Source: Euphorbia lathyris
Lineage: Eukaryota > Streptophyta > Magnoliopsida > Malpighiales > Euphorbiaceae
Direction of reading: 5' to 3'
Assembly: GCF_963576675.1 (NCBI RefSeq)
Contig: NC_088915.1
Coordinates: 39,399,501-39,463,500, forward strand
Length of the DNA: 64,000 nucleotides
The notes beneath the pieces were generated by a model. That model was not told where the DNA came from and searched no databases. It saw nothing but the letters and a program-made list of their open reading frames with translations. Shown here in pieces: positions 53,748 to 64,000 of this stretch. The position numbers were made by a program, and so were the translations under genes. How positions within the stretch are numbered: the stretch's first letter is position 1; the number at the start of each line of letters is the position of its first letter.

Positions 53748-54234
53748 AGGACCTGACCTTCAGGGTCCTTTTTCAATTCTATCTTTATTTTTGTTTTTGT
53801 TCTTTTCTTTTGCGACGTCCTTGGAATAGACGTCATTTTAATAACGCGGAGGGCCCTCAACCCCGCACTCATCGTTTGTTTTGCACTAACAAAAACAAAA
53901 ATAAAATTAAATAAACAACAAAATAATTAAACTAATTTATTGATTCTTAAATTTCTCCAACACACTACCTCCCTCGGAAATTAATTAAAAGTTCCGTTAT
54001 TTGTTCTTAAATGAAAAGACGTTAACACAAAGGATCGGTTCAATTAATAAATTTTAGTATTGATTCTGAAGTTATATGCAAAGCCTAGGTTCGTACTAAA
54101 CAAAAGCATTGAGTCCTAACCCACAGGTTATCTCTATAATGAAATTTAAAAAGGCAATAAAAACGGGATAGTTGAAAATTTGACGAGAACTTGAACGTAC
54201 ACAATTTAACCCGAAATTTTTTTGAGGTATTTTT
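53748..54234 (+). other. Gy-II 3' UTR up to the Sire insertion
   Basis: AT-rich noncoding sequence with a GC-rich patch ACGCGGAGGGCCC near 53844. No LTR start is seen before it is interrupted at 54235. Confidence 0.4.
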
Positions 54235-55557
54235 TGTTGGTCCCTTATAACGTAACAAGTTAGTTCCAAGGGGGGGGATAGGAACTATTTAAAATTTTGG
54301 TACGTTAAGGCTGACTTCTTCTACAATGAAAAGGATTACACAGCGCGCTGAGTGAATTTAAGACACTAGCTTAGTCAACTTGTGACTAAGTTAGCTTCTT
54401 TCCTTGAGTCAGGAGATAGCACTTGAGTCTATTCCTGAACTCAGATACTCAATGCACACAACTCAGCGTGACCTCTTTACTTAGTCAGTTTTCGAGCAAG
54501 CAAAATATATCAAAGGAGTTTAAAGGTTAGAAAGATATTACTCAGCAGATTTATCCAGGTTCGGCCTCTATGCCTACGTCCTGTCCCCGGAACACGTTCC
54601 GAGCTTTCGAATTCTCTACTGAGCTCTTTAAAGGTAGAGCACCAAACCTTTTACAACTAGAAGCTGAGTATAACAAGAGTACCTTCCTCTATACCTCTAC
54701 TCACTCCTATTCTACCGCTGAGTACTATAACCGAGTACTCAAACTCTCCTTTCTATTCTTCTAGAAATGATAATGAGATTTTCCTAAACAACAATTGCTA
54801 AGACACTTTAGATGATTGGAAATCACTCTAGACTTTTACACAATAATATGAAAATTGGTGTAAGGTATTTGCTTTGCTTTTCTCACAGAATCTTCGAGTA
54901 TGAAATTGGTCAGCGTTTTGACAACTTGAAGTTCTGTGGTGACTGAAGCATATCGATGGCCTTTATATAGTGACACTTGAGGCACCTGGTCATTTCGAAT
55001 TTCGAAATAACCGTTGGAGGGAAACGGCTTCCTATCGTTGTCACTCTGGCCGTGCTCAGCTTCGTTGGCCAATAGAATTCTTGCATCTTCTGTCTTCGTC
55101 AGTCTTCAGCAGAATGTTTCGCCATTTATGGAAAAGTCCACGAGACAGCTTTCTGCGCCTTCTGAACCTTTCCCAAAGTAGAAATACTTTGTCTAGAAGT
55201 TGAACATTCTCTGCCGCTGTCCAGACTGCTTTGTCGTCCAACTCAGCAGCTTCGTCTTGAAGCTTTTGCCACGAAGGCTTCCAGATCCTTCTCTTACTGA
55301 GTCGTCGTTTTGGTTGATACGACTTCGTTTTGAACTTCTAAGCCGAATGGTGTTGATGTGTTGACTTGGGCTTGACTTCCACTTTATGGGCCTTTGGGCT
55401 TTTTAATCTTAATGTCTTATACACAATTAAACTCAACATTGAACAAACACATTAGTGTAAATAAATCAAAGCATTATAAATTTAATGTGTTAGAATATTT
55501 TTATCATAACTTAAATAATTTTGTCAAATCAAAATCATGTGGAAAGGTGTTTCAACA
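54235..55557 (-). repeat. Sire 3' LTR (1323 bp)
   Basis: On the minus strand it starts TGTTGAAACACC directly after the polypurine tract and ends GGGACCAACA, giving TGTTG..CAACA termini. A TATA box (CTATATAAAGG) lies on the minus strand at about 54969-54960. The outer flank is T-rich, so a target duplication cannot be judged. Confidence 0.8.
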
Positions 55558-55573
55558 AACTCCCCCATTTTGA
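55558..55573 (-). other. Sire polypurine tract
   Basis: Minus-strand TCAAAATGGGGGAGTT immediately precedes the LTR start. An A/T stretch followed by GGGGGAG is the usual Sirevirus form. Confidence 0.85.
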
Positions 55574-56101
55574 TGTTGGCAAAAATATTCAGTCGAAGAA
55601 CTCAGTGTTGAGCTCCCCCATGATAGTTGACCTATTTTATCAAATAACTCCCCCGTAAGGGTTGAGCTACCGACTTAGTTTTACTCTAAACATTTCAAGG
55701 TTTAATTGAGTAAGTCTAAGGTCAGTTTTCAGAGATAGGTCAGCTCATGGAACATATTCTATTTAACTCAGTTTTACGCGGAAGGTTTAAATATCAAAGA
55801 GCGCTGAGTAAAATTTGTTCAATGAGTTTTAGTTAAGTGGACATATAAGAAGTGGTCAACATGCATGATCAACACAGCAAACATATCATAAATTGATATA
55901 GACAGTAAAGCACAGTTGATTTAATGAAGATGCGTTTTAACAAATTATATCAAACACTTAAGTAGGCATCACATAAGAGTAGTCAGTGTGAAATGATAAA
56001 GATGCATATAATTTGTTTCAAGTTTAAAGTCAGCACAATACAAAAGGAACACAGATAAAAGGGTTAAAAAACAAAAGCTATTCTAGACAATACAAGTTAA
56101 G

Positions 56102-59051
56102 CTATTTTTGTTTGCCCTTGCCCTTGTGTTGCTGACTGACTGAAGCTTGCTGAGTTCTTGGGGCTTGTTCTTTCTCCCCCGTTTTGCCATCATCAGGTTT
56201 GGGAATGAAGATTGAGTCATTGGCAGCTTGAGTGAGACGCTGAGAAAATGCCTTCAACTTTTTCGTGCTTTCATTTATTCCGTCGAAGATTGGAACGCCA
56301 TCATCGATAATGGTTCGAGGAATACCGATAGACGCAACACTCAGCATGCTTAAAACAACGGCTTGAGACTTACCGATCCAGTGCATGTTGTCAGTGAGTA
56401 TTGCAAAAGCTTGATGAAACATTTTTAGCAGAGATGAATCATAATACTCACGTTGACCCTGGATTTTGCGCACATCGTTGTAGATTGCTCGACAATACTT
56501 CAGAATCTCGTTCGTTTTAAGCTCGTCAGTGGCCATCTCTTGCCTATTTAAGTTCAGCAGACGCACAGCCTTAGAAATTTGCTCAATGGAGCATTGGGAG
56601 GAAGTGGAAAGTTGGTGATTTGTTTTCTCTTGCTCAGTGTGAAGTTGGCGAAAGAGATGTTGGACTTCGGCAGAAGTGGCATATGCTGAGTTCGCAGCTG
56701 ACAGTTGATGAAACTCCTGTTGTAGAGAATTCATATGGTTTACAATGGTCAGCTGGAGTTCGGCCAGTTTCAGGATAGAGTCCTGCCGGGGCTGTTGAGA
56801 TTGCAGTGTAGTTATGACACTCAGAAGGTCCTTCATACCTTTAATCTCGGTGAGAAGCTGAGTGATAGATGAGAATGAAGTTGTCTCAACAGAACTGGAT
56901 TCAGCGGCATTGGTACTTGATTTTTGGAGGTCCTGGATGAGAGCTTGAGCTGAGTCAACAATTCGTCTACCAGACTCAGAGGCAATGTTATAATTAAATG
57001 ATCCATCCAGTGTTGGCCCAGATGCCAGAAGTGGAGTAGAACCAGTTAGAGGCAGTGTTTGGTCCTGCTCGACATTGGAAACCCCAGCATGGTCAATGGA
57101 AACTGACTTAATCTGATTCTGCTCATTTACTTGGGAAAGTGGAGGATCGGCAGAAAGAGTTCCTTGCACGGTCAGGCTGAAGCTGACTTTGTGATGGAAT
57201 TTGAGGAAGTTCAGCATCCACCTGGGCAGGAAATTCTTTATCTTGCTCAACAGTTTGAGGAGCAGAATCTTCGAGCAATTGCTCGACATTGCTTGGATTT
57301 GCGGAGGCATTTAAGTCAACATGTTCCTTTGGAGAAACAGAGGCTTGATTTTCTAAGTGCCCTTGGTCAGACTCAGGAGGGTTGGAGAAGTATTTGAGAT
57401 GTACCTCAGTTAGGTCAGTGATTTCATCTCTCAGCGGGGAGTCTCCCATTAGGTCAATGATCGATTTTCGAACGACGCTCTTCTTTCTGAGTCTTTTAAG
57501 CTTTGGAGGAGTGGGGTCACAAGGAATGGACTCAATAGAGTCATTAGGTGAGGTTTCCCGTTGAACAGCGGGAGTAGCTGCTGTGTGCTCAGTTTCTTCT
57601 TCTTCTACTAACTCAGTGTAGATTGGTTCAAGCTGTTCATCCTCAGCTGTTTCTTCAGTGTCATCCTGACCACTGTCTTCCTCGTCAGACTCATCATCCA
57701 GTTCTTCTTCTTCAAACTGGTCATCCAACTCTTCCTCATCAAGCTGACCACCTACTTGGTCTTGATCTTGTTCTTCCTCAGCCTGTTGCTCAGCGTCAAT
57801 TCCTTGACTTTGTGCATAGTGTGAGTTAGGAGGAACAACGATATCTGTCGGCATGGCCTCAATAGGTCTTAACTCAAAATTGAGCTTCTTATTCTTCTTC
57901 TTCAATGGTTGCTCTTCAATGTCCTCTCTTTCCTCTGTCTCAGGCTCAGCTTCCCTAGGTCGTTTCGAAGCTGATCTAGATCCACCCGGACTTTGCTGAG
58001 TTAGCGGTTTTGTTCCTTTACACACAACCTTGATCCTCTTTGGGGTAGAGGTAGCTCCTTTGGAGGTGCTTTGCACAGCTTTCCTCTTTCTTTGTGTTTT
58101 GCCCTTCTTAGGCACTGTCCCCTCAGCGTTCTGGGCAGCTTCCCCTTTTCCTTCCTTCGGCACAATCGGTAGGTCGTATGCCAATCCAAATAGGGCAGCA
58201 GCAGTAATATCGGTTCTTTGAACTCGAATTTCAGAGACTGTGTCCACTTTGTGATCCAGAAGGATTCTCGTGATGAAGGAGCCCAGCCTAAGAGTTCATG
58301 TACTTCGTAGAAACCCACCGATGATGAAAATAGGCATATTAATCGGTGTGTAGGTCAGCATGTGCCATATGAAGCACTGCTCGAAGTTGGTTGCTGAGTT
58401 GGTGCAGTTTATTTTGGGGTAGAGGAAATTTGTCAGAATGTAATGGGCCATCTTTTGATGCTGACCCATGGAAGTGCTAGAAATTTCACCTACGTGATCC
58501 TTAGGTTTGCAGAAGGTCTTAACGTAGGTGACTTTGTCATGATCACCTGACTTACGAAGTATAGCCCCTTTGTTTTTCAGCTTGAACAACGAGGCTAGGT
58601 ACGCTGGGGTGATGGAGATGTTCTTTCCTCGAACATTAGTTGCTAGGTAGTCCCTGTTGTCAGTGGCGACTTTCAAATTGGCATAAAATTCACGTACCAA
58701 CTCAGGGTAAGTGGGATCCCGTACTGAGAACAGCTCGGTCCAGCCATTGTTCTTGATCCACTCACAGAAAGGCTGCTCGGCATCCACAAATCCTTGTAAG
58801 AACCACCTCGAGTGGTCAATCTTCCACTCCCTCACATTCGCGAAGACCTGAGTGTAGTTCCGCTGTACTACTTTCTTACCCTTATCCTTTTGCTGCTGTT
58901 TCCCTTTGGAAGAGGTAGCTTGGACAGCTTGAGCTTTCTTGCTCGGCGTAGCAGCTCCAGCGGGATTGCGCTGAGTAGGAGACGTGGGATTGTCATCGGA
59001 GCGGTTTTGGGAAACACCGGCACCAGAGATGTTTAGAGAAACTCTTATCAT
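56102..59051 (-). pseudogene. Sire env-like accessory region (putative plant transposon protein core plus long C-terminal part)
   Basis: Three overlapping frames make up one ancestral gene of roughly 980 codons. Frame 59051-58296: Lys/Gln-rich start, then the accessory core FANVREWKIDHSRWFLQGF, NNGWTELFSVRDPTYPELVREFYANL, RGKNISITPAYLASLFKL and NFEQCFIWHMLTYTPINMP. A frameshift near 58270 leads to frame 58247-57123: basic NLS-like KRKAVQ and KRIKV, then a very acidic middle (DEEELDDQFEEEELDDESDE). A second shift near 57160-57200 leads to frame 57310-56102, rich in Ser/Gln/Leu with coiled-coil potential (SSITQLLTEIKGMKDLLSVI) and ending HKGKGKQK. The YP-LV-EFY signature matches the Gy-II ORF (YPSLVVEFY). 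I see no signal peptide or clear transmembrane anchor, so envelope function is unproven. Confidence 0.7.
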
Positions 59052-59143
59052 ATTCTCAGAGAAGTTTTGGGAATTTTTGAGAGAGAGAGTATAAATGCCA
59101 AAGATTTCTAAGCGTAAAGAATTAAAAGTGGGAATTCATCCAC

Positions 59144-59151
59144 TATTTATA
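59144..59151 (-). promoter_or_regulatory. TATA box upstream of the Sire env-like ORF
   Basis: Minus-strand TATAAATA lies 93 bp before the ATG at 59051, with a CT-repeat leader between (CTCTCTCTCTC). About 167 bp upstream of it, at 59318-59339, is a palindrome GAATTTTAA, gap of four, TTAAAATTC. Confidence 0.5.
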
Positions 59152-59492
59152 GAGATGTTGAGTTAATCCAAGGCGTTGGGTTGTTCGTTTTACCTCGAGA
59201 TTCTCAAACGACAAGGATTCTGGCATTTATGACATATACGGCGCGTGTGTTTTCTAATTATAGCCTATACGTCATCCTAGGTGGCTATTCAATTCGCGTG
59301 CTTTGCATTAAAGTTTGGAATTTTAAGCGTTTAAAATTCTGAGTAGTCAGTGTTATGCAGAGGAATAAATATAATGCGTAGAAGCTCAGCTTGAAGTAAA
59401 TACTCAGCATATATATATTTATCTACTCAGCATGCAATATCACAAATCATTCATTATTGAAACTCACTCAACATGCATATCATACTTGGAAT

Positions 59493-59930
59493 TTATTGAA
59501 GAGGATTTAACATACCAATGGCTTCTCTAAGTATGTTGAATTGCTCACGAGCCAGTGGTTTTGTGAAGATATCAGCAAGCTGCTCATCAGTTGGGACATA
59601 GGTCAGCTTGATCTCACCTTTGAGTACATGGTCTCTAATGAAGTGATGTCTGATGCTGACATGCTTCATCCTGCTGTGCTGGATTGGGTTCTTTGATAGA
59701 TCAATTGCACTTTTGTTGTCACATTTGACTTCGATTGTTTTAGTCTGAACACCAAAATCTTCAAGTTGTTGCTTAATCCATAGGACTTGAGCAACACAGC
59801 TTCCAACAGTAATGTACTCAGCTTTAGTGGTTGACAGGGCTACCGACGCCTGCTTCTTGCTGAACCAGGACACAAGATAGCTCCCAAGGAAGTGGCATCC
59901 TCCTGAGGTGCTTTTTCGTTCAAGCTTGTC
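59493..59930 (-). pseudogene. Sire RNase H
   Basis: After an in-frame TGA right behind YTDADYG, reading continues DKLERKSTSGGCHFLGSYLVSWFSKKQASVALSTTKAEYI. RNase H residues are the Asp in YTDADY, the Glu in TKAEY and the Asp in VKCDNKSAI. The end NPIQHSRMKHVSIRHHFIRD and DIFTKPLAREQFN is typical of Ty1/copia pol. The only visible damage is that one nonsense codon. Confidence 0.8.
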
Positions 59931-61244
59931 TCATCCGTAGTCAGCGTCAGTGTATCCAAGAAGTATGAAATCTGAAGTGTTGGGATACCATAAACCTGCA
60001 TTCATTGAGCCTTGCAAATATCTAAGGATTCTTTTTACAGCTATGTAATGAGATTCCTTAGGGTTAGATTGATATCTAGCACAATAACATACTGAGAACT
60101 GAATGTCCGGTCTACTCGCTGTTAAGTAAAGTAGAGAGCCTATCATACCTCGATACAGTCTGCTGTCTACCGACTTACCATTCTCATCAGCGCAGAGGAC
60201 AATGTCAGTGCCCATTGGAGTAGATATTGGCTTACAATTTTCAAGTACATATTTCTTCAATATCTCCTTTGCGTACTTAGTTTGACTTATGAAGATGCCA
60301 TTTTTCCCTTGTTTGATTTGAAGTCCAAGGAAGAAATTGAGTTCTCCCATCATTGACATTTCAAACTCAGTTTGCATCTGCTTGCTAAATTCCTTGCACA
60401 TTGACTCGTTAGTGGCACCAAAAATAATGTCATCCACATAAATCTGAGCCAGCAGGGTATCTTTACCCTTCCTCTTAATGAATAAGGTTGTATCAGCTTT
60501 GCCTCTGACGTAATTTCTAGTCAGCAGGAAACTGGTCAGCCTCTCATACCAAGCACGTGGTGCTTGCTTGAGGCCGTACAGAGCCTTTTTGAGTTTATAA
60601 ACATGGTTTGGGAACTTAGGATCCTCAAACCCTGGAGGCTGATTAACATAGACTTCCTCGCTTATAACTCCATTAAGAAATGCACTCTTAACATCCATTT
60701 GAAATAATTTAAAGTTCATATAAGATGCATATGCACATAATATTCTAATAGCCTCTAGCCTTGACACTAGGGCAAAGGTCTCACCGTAGTCAATACCTTC
60801 TTGCTGACTGTAGCCCTGAGCTACAAGTCTTGCTTTGTTTCTGACCACGTTCCCTTATTCATCCAGCTTGTTGCAGAAGACCCATCTTGTTCCTATGGTC
60901 TTCTGGCTTCTTGGTTTTGGCACTAGATCTCATACTTCATTTCGTCTGAACTGATCAAGTTCTTCTTGCATTGCATTCATCCAGAATTCGTCATACTCAG
61001 CTTCAGCGAAATTCTTTGGTTCCTGGATTGAGACGAATGCTACGTTGCTGAGGTATCTCCTGAGTTGATTTCTCGTCATCAGGGTATTCTCAGCGGCATC
61101 AAGAATGACACTTTCTGAGTGGCCTCTTGGTATCCTAATCTCCTTTGGTAGATTGATGTCTTGCGCTGGCTGTGTTTCAATAATCTCTGCAGGAGTAGAT
61201 TGGTCAGTGAAAGTAATTTGAGTTTCACTTTTACCTTTGGTCAA
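59931..61244 (-). pseudogene. Sire reverse transcriptase and integrase-RT linker
   Basis: Frame 61244-60930 has the linker and RT start (EPKNFAEAEYDEFWMNAMQEEL). Two stops near 60930-60855 interrupt LVPKPRSQKTIGTRWVFCNK. Frame 60848-59931 has [46 protein letters not shown] and the intact catalytic loop [34 protein letters not shown] and [11 protein letters not shown] follow. Together with Gy-I copy 2, this is one of only two RT loops in the window that keep both catalytic aspartates. Confidence 0.85.
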
Positions 61245-61309
61245 CCCTTGAGGAAATAACTCAGTAGCTATTTCTTGGTCAGCGGGTGCTGAGTGTGGAT
61301 CATCCTCGT

Positions 61310-62396
61310 TCAGTGGCTGGTACCTTCCTGCAGGGTAGTTTCATCGAACTCAACATGTACTGACTCTTCTAAGACTTGAGTTCGTTTATTGAAAACTTTG
61401 TATGCTTTGCTGTTTGTTGAGTAGCCTAAAAAGATAGCTTCATCAGCTTTTGAGTCAAACTTAGCTAGGCTATCTTTGGTATTTAAGATAAAACATTTAC
61501 AGCCAAAGGCACGAAAGTATCCAATGTTGGGCTTTCGTCCTTTCCAAAGTTCGTATAGGATTTTCTTTAGTATAGGTCTAACAAGAGCCCTATTAAGAAT
61601 ATAGCACGCTGTGTTGATAGCTTCTCCCCAAAAGTACTTTGGAAGCCTATGCTCACTCAGCATTGTCCTGGCTATTTCAACCAAGGTTCTGTTTTTCCTT
61701 TCAATAACCCCATTTTGTTGAGGCGTTCTAGGAGCAGAGAAATTATGGTCAATGCCGTTGGTTTCATAGAATTCAACAAACTGTTGGTTCTTGAATTCTC
61801 CACCATTATCACTTCGGATGTGAGCTAACTTAAGGTCTTTATCATTTTCAAGTTTTCTCACCAAATTTGAAAATGTCTCAAAGGTTTCATCCTTGCTACT
61901 CAGCAAGATGATCCAAGTGTACCGAGAAAAGTCATCTACAATGACCAAGGAAAATCTTCTTCCACCCAAGCTCAGCTGCTGGACTAGACCGAAGAGATCC
62001 AAGTGTAGTAACTCTAATGGACGCTTAGTTGAGACAATGTTTTTACTATGAAAAGATTGTTTGGTTTGTTTTCCAGCTTGACAAGCGTGACATAGTTGAT
62101 CTTTTTCAAATTTAAGTTCTGGCAGACCCTCAACCAATTGCTTTCTTGCTAATTTGGCCAGGAGGTCCATGCTTACATGACCAAGTCTCCTGTGCCATAG
62201 CCAGGAATTTTCTTCCTTTGACACTAAGCATACAGTTTTTGAAAACTTCTTTTCTAAGTTCAGTATGAAGACATTATCAATACGAGGGGCAGTTAAAATT
62301 AACTCATTTGTTTTACCCTCGAATATTTTACATCCAGTGTCATCAAATATAACTTTTCTCCCATTGTCACATAGCTGAGCTACGCTGAGTAAGTTA
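61310..62396 (-). pseudogene. Sire pre-integrase and integrase, 5'-truncated
   Basis: The frame is open to the insertion point at 62396 (NLLSVAQLCDNGRKVIFDDTG before the GTG at 62224). Pre-integrase zinc motif: LWHRRLGHVS..CHACQAGKQ. Integrase core: LHLDLFGLV, HIRSDNGGEFKNQQF and SAPRTPQQNGVIERKNRTLVE, with all three acidic residues. The C-terminal part SKADEAIFLGYSTNSKAYKVFNKRT and EESVHVEFDE is characteristic of Sireviruses. It ends at a stop after EGTSH. Confidence 0.85.
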
Positions 62397-64000
62397 TGTT
62401 GGGGTTTAGTGTCTTATAGACAATTGTTCTAGGATACAAACTTAATATAAATGAATTGTTCTTTATATCATTTGTTTTAATGAGATATATGTTTTATAAC
62501 TATATAAAGGCAATCCCTTTTAAGCACTAAATAAAGTCTAATAAAAGGAAATCCGTAAGTTTGTTTTAAAGTGATTATAAAGTGTTCATACAAGCATGAA
62601 GTGAGACAAAACTTTATAATAAACTAATAAACTTAAAACCACCCCAAGTCAAGTGATATGTTTAGGATTGATATATCACTGTTGAGACTTGCATGTAACA
62701 ATGTCTTCTGTCCGACAGAAAGCTGATCTCACAAGCTTCATATATACAGATATCTGGATAGTTACATGGATCCGATGAAAAGTAGTTCATTAGGATTGGG
62801 GACCCGACTTGAGATAACAGGATGGGTAGATTCATCCTTGTCACCTGTTCATCTCATTGGTATTAATAGGTGTAAATAATCCTCAGACTCAAAGGAATAT
62901 TAATTGGTATTATGGATTACGGAATGTGACGCTTTGACTCTGGTGTAACACGATCCTTAACAGAGATGACTCTAGGGTGTGAACAGTAGACGTTGGGTAT
63001 CACAGGAAGTGATTGCGGGATCGTTATATATTGGATTGAACATTTATCACTCCCGATAAATGGGAGATATGTCCATGGATCGCTTGTGGAAGACTCGACT
63101 CTAAATCCTTGCAAGGTGGTAGCTTAAGACTTGAAATACAGATTTTACTTAACCTATCTATTTTGAGTTGACTCGGCCTGTACAAGTAAAACGAACGTCT
63201 CGCTATATGTGACTTGACATTATCCATAGTCATAAGATTCAGTTCAAGGACGTAGTTGATAAAGGATCGAATTATACCGTAACTAATACTGAAAGGTCAA
63301 CGACAGAATCAACCTGTCTTCTTATAGCTCCTAGGGGAATGATTACGGACTTGCTAATCACATACTCTGTACATCATTCCGTTATGCAAAGATTAAAATA
63401 TAATTCTTTGAAAATTAATTTTAATAAGTTGCATATGGTAGAAGCAATAAGAACCTAATGGGTCACACATAAGACTTGGAACCCAAAAGAGAGACAGATG
63501 TTAATTAATTGACGGAAGCCTAACTGAGCCCAATAAGGCCCAGTAATAGAGGGGGGCGATTTATGTATGCAAATACATAAATAATTAGTTTGATTTTATT
63601 AATCCTAATTAGATTAGGATTATGAATTAAATTAATTAAAGGATAAATAAGTTAGGAGTTTTAATTAGATTATATTACTCCTATTATTATCCAATAAGGT
63701 TATTGATTATTATCTTTTATATTTAGATATATTAATAGATAATATTTAAGAATTCTATTCCGAATTGAATTCTTATTCAAGAAACCTAATTCTATCTAAC
63801 TAGGGTTTAGATACAAGAGATTATAAATACCCCCTACTAGGGATTTTTGAAATCCATTATTGATTCTAGGAGAGAGAATTCGAAATCCCCTTAGCCGAGG
63901 ATGAGATTTCACCGCTTCCTTCCGTTCAATTGATTTTCATCTCTTTCTCTTTATCCTTGATCTTGTGTTGATTAATTAGAGGCAATCTATTTTGGTTGCT
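62397..64000 (+). repeat. Cop-I LTR inserted in the Sire element (continues past the window)
   Basis: TGTTGGGGTTTAGTGTC at 62397 matches the Cop-I LTR start and the rest is collinear to about position 1600 of that LTR (AGAGGCAATCTATT near the window end). It is more diverged from the 20439 LTR than the two Cop-I LTRs are from each other. It may be a solo LTR or the 5' LTR of another copy. Confidence 0.9.

Larger units (their letters stand above)
49024..54234 (+). mobile_element. Gy-II: Athila-like element reduced to LTR plus accessory gene
   Basis: The LTR-like start TGATAGGGGCGTTTTG at 49024 is followed by a promoter, a short coding remnant, a noncoding gap with GGGAGGCAACCC at 51166 (a sequence I associate with the post-pol region of Athila elements), a second promoter, the accessory ORF and a 3' UTR. 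No gag, protease, RT, RNase H or integrase remains. The right end is cut by the Sire LTR at 54235. Paired 11-mers ACGCGGGGCGT mark three noncoding zones. Confidence 0.65.
54235..62396 (-). mobile_element. Sire: Sirevirus-like Ty1/copia element with env-like region, minus strand
   Basis: Reading on the minus strand: pre-integrase and integrase (62396-61310), RT (61244-59931), RNase H (59930-59493), a gap with its own TATA box, the env-like region (59051-56102), 3' UTR, polypurine tract and 3' LTR (55557-54235). The 5' end is cut at 62396 by a Cop-I LTR; gag and protease may lie beyond the window. Order and motifs fit Sireviruses, the copia group with an extra ORF after pol. Confidence 0.8.

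Noticed and set aside
57131..57829. Plus-strand frames opposite the Sire env-like region
   Set aside because: They are complements of the acidic and Gln-rich minus-strand coding sequence, short and without motifs.

Overview
The window looks like a repeat-rich intergenic or pericentromeric block from a flowering plant, probably a eudicot. It is AT-rich overall and consists almost entirely of nested, broken LTR retrotransposons. The Ty3/gypsy elements are primed by tRNA-Asp and one Ty1/copia element by initiator tRNA-Met. I see no convincing host gene, no rRNA or tRNA gene and no CRISPR array. Labels used below: Gy-I (Athila-like Ty3/gypsy, four copies), Gy-II (second Athila-like family), Tat (dual-RNase-H Ty3/gypsy), Cop-I (Ty1/copia), Sire (Sirevirus-like Ty1/copia), and one Ogre/Tat-like solo LTR.

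Layout: 1-582 is a LINE RNase H tail with a poly(A) run. 830-1231 is a copia LTR remnant. 1931-8232 is the 3' part of Gy-I copy 1 (accessory ORFs A and B, 3' UTR, LTR). 8233-9351 is a Tat gag-protease scrap fused to Gy-I copy 2 (9352-18654), whose pol is partly duplicated in tandem and whose integrase is fused to accessory ORF B. The LTR at 17128-18654 also serves as the 5' LTR of Gy-I copy 3 (17128 to about 38283). Copy 3 was split by Cop-I (20439-27275) and by a 4.7-kb solo LTR (33034-37765), which itself carries a foldback element with a SINE and a LINE scrap inside it. Copy 3 meets Gy-I copy 4 (minus strand, 38284-42658) at an inverted junction. 43034-48008 is a scrambled Tat pol. 49024-54234 is a Gy-II element that has lost gag and pol but keeps its accessory gene. 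54235-62396 is a minus-strand Sire element with pol and an env-like accessory region. 62397-64000 is a further Cop-I LTR inserted into the Sire element.

Two themes recur. First, one accessory protein family (the 'putative plant transposon protein' type, env-like by position) appears in seven places, in both Ty3/gypsy and Ty1/copia elements. One Gy-I element carries two diverged tandem copies of it. Second, most of the promoters, both in LTRs and internal ones just upstream of accessory ORFs, are preceded by short precise palindromes or paired motifs: GAGATT-N4-AATCTC in Gy-I, an 11-mer ACGCGGGGCGT repeated at exactly 21-bp register in Gy-II, a cluster of perfect palindromes in the Ogre-like LTR, and a 9-N4-9 palindrome in Sire. 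My main hypothesis is that accessory ORFs are transcribed from internal promoters that share lineage-specific palindromic cis-elements with the LTR promoter. All function is inferred; no element here appears intact.
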